12,928 nucleotides of DNA from an uncultured Pseudomonadota bacterium (GTDB lineage Bacteria > Pseudomonadota > Gammaproteobacteria > Burkholderiales > Usitatibacteraceae): the NCBI GenBank assembly GCA_946885905.1, contig CAMPHL010000019.1, forward strand, positions 1-12,928, given 5' to 3'. A model generated the notes under the pieces. It was not told the origin of the DNA, searched no databases, and saw only the letters and a program-made list of their open reading frames with translations. The position numbers and the translations under genes are program-made. Of this stretch, positions 8,577 through 12,928 are shown one piece after another (the first letter of the stretch is position 1; the number at the start of each line of letters is the position of its first letter).

Positions 8577-9301
8577 GTGCCAAACCCCGGTACACGCATC
8601 TTGTTTTCCCAGGCGGTCATGAGCCAGACCACCAGCCCCACCAGGAAGAAGTAGCAGAGCAGCAGCACGTTCATCATCACCGGGACGTTCAGCTCGTCGG
8701 ACCAGATCTGGCTCGAGACGTAGAGCATCTCGGGCACCGCGATGGCGTAGGCGAGCGTGGTGGTCTTCACCAGGTTCACGAGGTTGTTGTTGAGCGCGGG
8801 CAGGCTGATGCGGAAGGCGAGCGGCAGCACGATGCGCCGATACGCCTGCCACCGGCTGAAGCCCAGCGACTCGGCGGCCTCGAGCGTGGTGCGCGGCACG
8901 GCCTCGATGCCGGCGCGGAAGATTTCCACGTTGAAGGCGCCGGCGAAGAACGCGAGGGAGATCACGGCCCAGCCCACGTTGGAGATGAGTGGTCCGCCCG
9001 GGCCGCTGAGCAGGCTGCCCAGCCCGAAATAGAAGAAGTAGAGCTGGACGAGCGGCGGCGTATTGCGGAAGGCCTGGATGTACCAGTAGACGACGGTGCG
9101 GGGAACCCTGTGGCGCGAGCCCTGGATCCACGCCCCCACCACGCCGATCGCGACCGACAGCACGATGCAGATCGCGGCGAGCGCAAGCGTCATCACGAAG
9201 CCGTGCGCGAAGCGCGCGCGATCGAACGCGTCGTAGAGGATCGTGAGCTTGATCCCGGTGGCGTCGTTGAGCCACCGGAACCAGTCCCAGACCGGCTGCA
9301 C
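8573..9301 (-). CDS. Polar amino acid ABC transporter, permease (HisQ/GltJ type), first
   Basis: An inner-membrane permease of 242 residues, usual length. Hydrophobic spans lie near residues 34-59, 70-96, 106-124, 180-196 and 207-230. The family segment QAFRNTPPLVQLYFFYFGLG is at 76-95, and the EAA loop LEAAESLGFSRWQAYRRIVLP at 140-160 has its canonical Gly147. The C-terminal WENKMRVPGFG is typical of this group. The start is GTG at 9301, preceded by a G-rich ribosome site (GGGGGA about 9 bases upstream). The gene begins 27 bases after the binding-protein stop and overlaps the second permease gene by 4 bases. It forms half of the membrane channel for the substrate delivered by the binding protein. 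Confidence 0.94.
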   Translation of the reverse strand: MQPVWDWFRWLNDATGIKLTILYDAFDRARFAHGFVMTLALAAICIVLSVAIGVVGAWIQGSRHRVPRTVVYWYIQAFRNTPPLVQLYFFYFGLGSLLSGPGGPLISNVGWAVISLAFFAGAFNVEIFRAGIEAVPRTTLEAAESLGFSRWQAYRRIVLPLAFRISLPALNNNLVNLVKTTTLAYAIAVPEMLYVSSQIWSDELNVPVMMNVLLLCYFFLVGLVVWLMTAWENKMRVPGFGT

Positions 9302-9328
9302 CCCCGTCCGTCCCCCTGCCGCGAGTGG

Positions 9329-10135
9329 CTACTTGTACTTCGCCTGCATCTCCTCGGCGAACTTCGTGGGCTTGATGCCCCACTTTTTCTCGAGCTTGCG
9401 GATGAAGCCCGTCTTGTGCCAGTCGACGATCGTCTTGGAGATGAACTCGCCGAAGGCCGTCTCGCCCTGCTTCACGGCGATACCCCACGGCACCACCAGG
9501 ATCGAGTTGAGCGGCATCTCGTAGTCCTTCCACTCGGGCTTCTGCATCTCGCCCACGATCTGCGTGTCGTCGTAGGCATAGGCCAGGCAGTTGCCGTTGC
9601 GAAGCGCCGTCAACGCCTCGGACGTGCCGGGGAAGGCCACGCCGTCGACGCCGTACTTCTCCTGCAGCTCCTTGTTGTAGAAGGCGCCCTGGATGAGGCA
9701 CACCTTCTTGCCCTTCAATTGCTCCCAGCTCTTGATGCGGTCCGACTTCTTCGCCAGCACGTTGGTGCCCGAGCCGTAGTAGTTCGGATCCCGGATGTCG
9801 ACGAGCTTGCGCCGCTCCGGCGTGTCGCTCATCGTCGCGATCATGAGGTCGATCTTGCCCTGCTGCAGGAACTGCATGCGGTTGGAGGCGACGACGGGCA
9901 CCAGCTCCAGCTTCACCCCCAGGCGCTTGGCGATGTCGGCGGCGAGGTCGGGCTCGAAGCCCACGATCTTCCCGGATGGATCCAGGTAGCCGAAGGGGCG
10001 GTAGTCGGCCTTGCTGCCGACCACGAGCGTGCCCTTCTTCTTGATGTCCGCCATGGCGTCCGCGTTCGCGAGCCCTGGAACCGCCAGGGCCAACAGCGAC
10101 ACGGACAAAGCCTTCCAGATCGATCGGATGCTCAT
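9329..10135 (-). CDS. Periplasmic amino-acid-binding protein (family 3) of the ABC transporter
   Basis: A 268-residue solute-binding protein. Residues 1-24 form a Sec signal peptide: basic start (SIRSIWK), hydrophobic core (ALSVSLLALAVPGLA) and a likely cut after ANA. The mature part has the family-3 opening GTLVVGSKADYRPFGYLDPSG (35-55) and GFEPDLAADIAKRLG (59-73). By analogy with HisJ/GlnH, Arg108 in TPERR should hold the ligand carboxylate and Asp190 in AYDD the alpha-amino group, so the ligand is probably an alpha-amino acid or close derivative. Cys146 and Cys183 could form a periplasmic disulfide. A very strong ribosome site precedes it, as expected for the most abundant part of such a transporter. 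It lies 26 bases after the aminotransferase gene. The ligand cannot be told from sequence alone. Confidence 0.94.
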   Translation of the reverse strand: MSIRSIWKALSVSLLALAVPGLANADAMADIKKKGTLVVGSKADYRPFGYLDPSGKIVGFEPDLAADIAKRLGVKLELVPVVASNRMQFLQQGKIDLMIATMSDTPERRKLVDIRDPNYYGSGTNVLAKKSDRIKSWEQLKGKKVCLIQGAFYNKELQEKYGVDGVAFPGTSEALTALRNGNCLAYAYDDTQIVGEMQKPEWKDYEMPLNSILVVPWGIAVKQGETAFGEFISKTIVDWHKTGFIRKLEKKWGIKPTKFAEEMQAKYK

Positions 10136-10140
10136 CAGTC

Positions 10141-10148
10141 TCCTCCTC
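10141..10148 (-). promoter_or_regulatory. Strong ribosome binding site of the binding-protein gene
   Basis: GAGGAGGA on the minus strand ends 5 bases before the ATG at 10135. It is the best ribosome site in the operon and fits the need for excess binding protein over permease and ATPase. Confidence 0.6.
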
Positions 10149-10161
10149 GGGTTTGTTGTGG

Positions 10162-11496
10162 TCAGGCGGTCGTGCGCCATTTTGCCCGATCGCGGGCGAT
10201 GGCGTCCTTCATCTCGCGCAGGGCCTGGTCGAAGATGCCCATCGCGAGGTCGATGTCCTCGCGCTGCACGGTGAGCGGCGGCGCGATCCGCCAGACGGAG
10301 CCCCGCTCGGGCCGGCGGCGGATGTTCATGCTCAGGCCCAGCTGCAGGCATCGCTGGGTGGTGGCCCAGCCCAGCTCGTGGTACGGCTCGCGCGTCTCGC
10401 GGTCCTTCACCAGCTCGATGCCGCGCAGCAGGCCCATGCCGCGCACGTCGCCGATCTCCTCGTGGCGTGATTGGAGATCCCGAAGCGCCGCTTCGAGGTA
10501 CGCGCCCATCTCGCGGGCGCGGCCGAGGAGGTCCTCGCTCTCGATCGTCTCCAGCACCGCCAGGCCCACGTTCGCCGGCAGCGGATCGGAGACGTGCGAG
10601 GTGTAGAAGGCGAACCCGCGGTCGTGGCATTTCTGCTCGATCTCGTCGGTAGTGATCGTCGCCGCAAGCGGGATTCCGCCCCCGAGCGTCTTGGACACCG
10701 TCATGATGTCGGGCGTGACGCCCAGGTGCGAGGCCGCGAACCAGTGGCCGAGACGCCCGAACGCGGTCTGAGCCTCGTCGAAGATGAGCATCATCCCGCG
10801 CTTCTTCGCTTCTTCGCGCAGCGCCTGGAAATAACCCTCCGGAGGAACGATCACGCCGCCCGCGCTGATGACCGGCTCGGCCACGACGGCGGCGCGCGCT
10901 CCGGTCGACTGCATGTCGTGAAGCTCGAAGCCCACCTTCATGCACGTGCGGTCGCATTTGTCGCGACAGTGCTTGATCGGGCACCGATACGCATTCGGCT
11001 CGGGGATCACGAAGGTGCCCGGCATCCCGGGCCCGTATCCCTTGCGATCGCTCGCGAACGAGACCGACCCCGCGTGCCCGGTCACGCCATGCCAGGAGCC
11101 GCCAAGGGCGATGACCTCGTAGCCGCCGGTCGCGAGCTTGGCCATCTTGATCGCGGCCTCGTTGCTCTCGCTGCCGGTGTTCACGAAAAGCGCCTTGGAG
11201 AGCGGCTTCGGCACGAGCTTGGCGATCGCCCGCGAGAGGTCCACTACGCTGCGCGGAATCATCCCGGAGAAGAGGTGAAGCGCCGACTCGCAGCTCGCGC
11301 GGATCGCGGCCACGATCTTCGGGTGGTTGTGCCCGACGGTGGCGCACATCTGCCCCGAGGTGAAATCGAGGATCTTCTTGCCGTCCCCGTCCCAGACGTA
11401 GCAGCCCTGGGCTTTCTCGACGATCTCGGGATACGGATCGCCGCCGTAGCGGATCAGGTGGTCGCGGAAGTCGGCGTCGGGTTTGCTGGGGGTCAT
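10162..11496 (-). CDS. Class III PLP aminotransferase, 2,2-dialkylglycine decarboxylase-like
   Basis: A 444-residue fold-type I PLP enzyme. The PLP lysine is Lys269 in SKTLGGG; Asp240 and Gln243 of FDEAQ hold the cofactor. Compared from memory with 2,2-dialkylglycine decarboxylase (DgdA) of Burkholderia cepacia, the residues Gln52, Ser80, Trp138, Lys272 and Arg406 correspond to Gln49, Ser77, Trp135, Lys269 and Arg403, always with an offset of three; Met141 is replaced by Val138. Whole segments (DFTSGQM, LFSGM, SNEAAI, HVSDPLPA, GLSMNI, RIAPPLTV) match that family. DgdA decarboxylates and transaminates 2-methylalanine with pyruvate, giving acetone, CO2 and alanine. A cysteine cluster (172, 177, 181, 185) is not part of that enzyme as I remember it. 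It is the first gene of the transporter operon, so the imported compound or a product of it is the likely substrate. An ordinary omega- or aspartate-family transaminase remains possible. Confidence 0.88.
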   Translation of the reverse strand: MTPSKPDADFRDHLIRYGGDPYPEIVEKAQGCYVWDGDGKKILDFTSGQMCATVGHNHPKIVAAIRASCESALHLFSGMIPRSVVDLSRAIAKLVPKPLSKALFVNTGSESNEAAIKMAKLATGGYEVIALGGSWHGVTGHAGSVSFASDRKGYGPGMPGTFVIPEPNAYRCPIKHCRDKCDRTCMKVGFELHDMQSTGARAAVVAEPVISAGGVIVPPEGYFQALREEAKKRGMMLIFDEAQTAFGRLGHWFAASHLGVTPDIMTVSKTLGGGIPLAATITTDEIEQKCHDRGFAFYTSHVSDPLPANVGLAVLETIESEDLLGRAREMGAYLEAALRDLQSRHEEIGDVRGMGLLRGIELVKDRETREPYHELGWATTQRCLQLGLSMNIRRRPERGSVWRIAPPLTVQREDIDLAMGIFDQALREMKDAIARDRAKWRTTA

Positions 11497-11502
11497 GCCC
11501 CC

Positions 11503-11508
11503 ATTATG
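11503..11508 (-). promoter_or_regulatory. Possible -10 element for the aminotransferase/transporter operon
   Basis: CATAAT on the minus strand lies six bases before the aminotransferase ATG, which would place transcription start at or next to the start codon. No good -35 box is seen at 16-18 bases upstream, and no proper ribosome site is present. This is a weak prediction. Confidence 0.22.
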
Positions 11509-11567
11509 GCGCAGGGCTCCGATGGCGATCGCCAGAAGCGGGCGCCGCTCGTCTCTCGCGGCATAGC

Positions 11568-11587
11568 GGGCGGCCAGCTTGCCGCCC
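11568..11587 (-). terminator. GC-rich hairpin after the 345-residue gene, terminator-like
   Basis: Perfect seven-base arms GGGCGGC (11568-11574) and GCCGCCC (11581-11587) enclose a six-base loop, 53 bases past the stop of the upstream minus-strand gene. No run of T follows, so it is not a classical intrinsic terminator. It may stabilise the 3' end or cause pausing. It is the only structure I see in the 144 bases between the two genes. Confidence 0.35.
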
Positions 11588-11640
11588 AGGATAGGTCCCG
11601 AGGTCTCCGCCGTACGCGATTCCGAAGCGGGGCTGAAGGG

Positions 11641-12678
11641 CTATTCGGCCTCGGCCGGCACGTGGGACACGAAGTTCTCCCACTGCGCGATGATCTCGAC
11701 CACCTGCGTGTCGGACAGCTCGCCGTTCTCCTGCGCCAGCATGAGCGCCAGGAGGTTGTGGTAGCGGCGAAGGCGCGGGAGCATGCGCGGCGTGACGAGG
11801 CTGCGATAGAGGCACCAGCCGTCGCCCGACTCGCGGGTGAAGCCCGTGAGCTCGCCCTCGTCGCGCGATGAGAGGATCAGGCCGCCGGGCCCGAGTTTCG
11901 TGTACGTCTCGACCAGGTCCCTTACGCTGCGCCCGCTCGTGGCCCCATCCTGCACGAAGAGGAAGCCTTGCCCTATGTCCTCGAAGTAGTAGGCGACGCG
12001 GGCGCCCCACTCCAGGTTGTTCACCTCGCGTTCGGTGGTCGCGCTGATCTCGAAATCGTCGCGCTCGCGCTGCCGGTCGCACAACATCCGCAGCAGCCGA
12101 TGGTCTCCAAGTCCTCGCACCGACACCGAGTCGACCTCGGGTTCCGCGATCAGCTCCGAGAGCTTGGCGTAGAAGGCCTCGGTGTGGGGCGGCTCGTTGG
12201 GCGGTTGGCGTCGGCTGTCGGCGATGGCGTGCTCGCGGGGGAGGTAGGAGAACGGGTGCGAGCCGACATCCGTGCCGCGCTGCGGGAGGCGCTCGAAAAG
12301 TTGCTGGATGAATGCACGCGCGTCGTCGCCGGCACACGCCTCGGTCCAGGCCTCGGCAGCCTCGCCTTCCTCCGCGCGGAGCTCGCGATCGAAGACGCCG
12401 AACGGGATGCGCTGGTCCGGCCAGGGGTCGCCCGCCTTGCGCGCCGTGGTTCGCGCCAGGTCGAGCCGGGCGGCCAAGGGCGGCGGAAGGTGGAGCGGCA
12501 CCACTTCGAGGTATTCCCAGAGGTCGCCGGGCCGCTGCACCAGCGCGAGCTCGTAGAGCCGATAGCCGCCTTCGGCATCGGCCAGCAAGCGCTCGAGCGG
12601 CGCGGCATCGAGCTTCACCGCCAGCGGCTGCGGCGAGTCCCGAAGATCGACATCGAAAGTGCGTGGCGTGAGGGTCAT
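11641..12678 (-). CDS. Conserved-looking hypothetical protein, 345 residues
   Basis: I do not recognise this protein. The predicted product has no signal peptide or membrane segment and is acidic and arginine-rich, so it is probably cytosolic. Residues 1-75 look like a compact domain (YRLYELALVQRPGDLWEYLEVV at 39-60, followed by PLHLPPP). A polar, variable stretch of about 75-165 is followed by an ordered part with GLGDHRLLRMLCDRQRERDDFE (189-210), YYFEDIGQGFLFVQDG (230-245) and a C-terminal helical region from RMLPRLRRYHNLLALMLAQENGE. The codon pattern agrees with neighbouring genes, supporting real coding. The ATG at 12678 lies 41 bases after tRNA-Cys, without a clear ribosome site; in-frame sequence further upstream enters the tRNA gene and cannot be coding. 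Its position directly behind the tRNA genes suggests possible read-through transcription. Confidence 0.75.
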   Translation of the reverse strand: MTLTPRTFDVDLRDSPQPLAVKLDAAPLERLLADAEGGYRLYELALVQRPGDLWEYLEVVPLHLPPPLAARLDLARTTARKAGDPWPDQRIPFGVFDRELRAEEGEAAEAWTEACAGDDARAFIQQLFERLPQRGTDVGSHPFSYLPREHAIADSRRQPPNEPPHTEAFYAKLSELIAEPEVDSVSVRGLGDHRLLRMLCDRQRERDDFEISATTEREVNNLEWGARVAYYFEDIGQGFLFVQDGATSGRSVRDLVETYTKLGPGGLILSSRDEGELTGFTRESGDGWCLYRSLVTPRMLPRLRRYHNLLALMLAQENGELSDTQVVEIIAQWENFVSHVPAEAE

Positions 12679-12719
12679 GGCATGGCCAATCCGCACGATA
12701 CGCGCTTGGGGGAGTTTGT

Positions 12720-12793
12720 TGGAGGCGGGGGTCGGAATCGAACCGGCGTACACGGCTTTGCAGGCCGCTGCATAACCACTCTGCCACCCCGCC
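12720..12793 (-). tRNA. tRNA-Cys (GCA)
   Basis: A 74-base tRNA gene with encoded CCA. The acceptor stem GGCGGGG/CCCCGCC is perfect, the discriminator is T followed by CCA, as in E. coli tRNA-Cys, and the anticodon loop CTGCAAA (GCA at 12759-12761) sits on a perfect five-pair stem. The T arm has the loop TTCGATT, but its stem GCCGG/CCGAC contains one C-A mismatch (positions 50-64; bases 12746 and 12732). Overall length and D-arm layout match bacterial tRNA-Cys, so the identification is secure despite the mismatch. Confidence 0.96.
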
Positions 12794-12829
12794 TGGGGTG
12801 CCCGCGGGTCGCGGGACTTGGACATGGAA

Positions 12830-12859
12830 CGGGGGAAACCGGTCACCCGATTTCCCCCG
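12830..12859 (-). other. Long hairpin in the tRNA-Gly/tRNA-Cys spacer
   Basis: Nine perfect pairs (12830-12838 with 12851-12859), one C-A mismatch and three further pairs close a four-base loop (12843-12846). It occupies about half of the 71-base spacer between the two tRNA genes and starts 5 bases past the CCA of tRNA-Gly in transcription order. No T run follows. It may guide processing of the joint transcript or reduce read-through; the function is inferred. Confidence 0.55.
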
Positions 12860-12864
12860 GAATC

Positions 12865-12928
12865 TGGAGCGGCAGAAGAGTCTCGAACTCTCGACCTCAA
12901 CCTTGGCAAGGTTGCGCTCTACCAACTG
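12865..12928 (-). tRNA. tRNA-Gly (GCC), 5' end cut by the window edge
   Basis: The visible 64 bases run from the D-arm (CAGTTGGTAGAGCG) to an encoded CCA end. The anticodon loop TTGCCAA (anticodon GCC at 12905-12907) sits on the stem CAACC/GGTTG. The T arm GAGAG-TTCGAGA-CTCTT is paired with one G-T wobble, and the 3' acceptor strand is CTGCCGC with discriminator T. About 12 bases, including the 5' acceptor strand, lie outside the window. The order Gly then Cys resembles the glyW-cysT arrangement of E. coli. Confidence 0.94.

Noticed and set aside
7726..8595. Upstream in-frame extension of the ABC ATPase
   Set aside because: The extension runs through the second permease gene in the wrong frame and reads as Arg/Ala-rich sequence. 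The ATG at 7725 gives a standard GlnQ-type N-terminus.
11524..11533. Palindrome GGCGATCGCC upstream of the aminotransferase gene
   Set aside because: A single ten-base palindrome of this composition is expected by chance in GC-rich DNA; there is no second copy and no promoter context.
12679..12925. Upstream extension of the 345-residue gene (frames open to 12909 and beyond)
   Set aside because: This stretch contains tRNA-Cys and tRNA-Gly, so the open frame there is not coding. The ATG at 12678 is the first sensible start.

Overview
The window is a dense, high-GC stretch of bacterial chromosome. Gene content (ProXp-ala editing factor, GST, GbdR/SouR-type regulator, soxBDAG, a HisQM-type transporter, a tRNA-Gly/tRNA-Cys pair) and the strong GC bias of third codon positions suggest a proteobacterium, probably betaproteobacterial. 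That assignment is a judgement from gene style, not a search. I see no mobile elements, CRISPR arrays or phage genes, and no gene-free stretch longer than about 150 bases.

Left part (1-2041): the 3' end of a YfcG-like glutathione S-transferase gene is followed closely on the same strand by a ProXp-ala type Ala-tRNA(Pro) deacylase gene. The 3' end of the latter overlaps, tail to tail, a minus-strand AraC-family regulator with a DJ-1/PfpI-like sensor domain.

Centre (2112-6983): diverging from the regulator is a complete heterotetrameric sarcosine oxidase operon in the order soxB-soxD-soxA-soxG, with overlapping or nearly overlapping genes. Its enzyme would N-demethylate sarcosine, or a similar secondary N-methyl amino acid, to the primary amino acid and hand the C1 unit to tetrahydrofolate. 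The usual glyA and purU neighbours are absent here.

Right-centre (6985-11496, minus strand): a five-gene operon runs toward soxG and stops one base from it. In transcription order it encodes a class III aminotransferase resembling 2,2-dialkylglycine decarboxylase, a family-3 periplasmic binding protein, two HisQM-type permeases and a polar amino acid ABC ATPase. The simplest reading is uptake of a small amino acid or amino acid derivative, with transamination (possibly decarboxylating) in the cytosol. Together with the sox operon this looks like a local amino-acid/N-methyl-amino-acid catabolic cluster, but joint action of the two operons is inference.

Right end (11641-12928, minus strand): an unrecognised 345-residue cytosolic protein gene lies just downstream of tRNA-Cys(GCA). 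Upstream of that is tRNA-Gly(GCC), cut by the window edge. A long near-perfect hairpin sits in the spacer between the two tRNAs.
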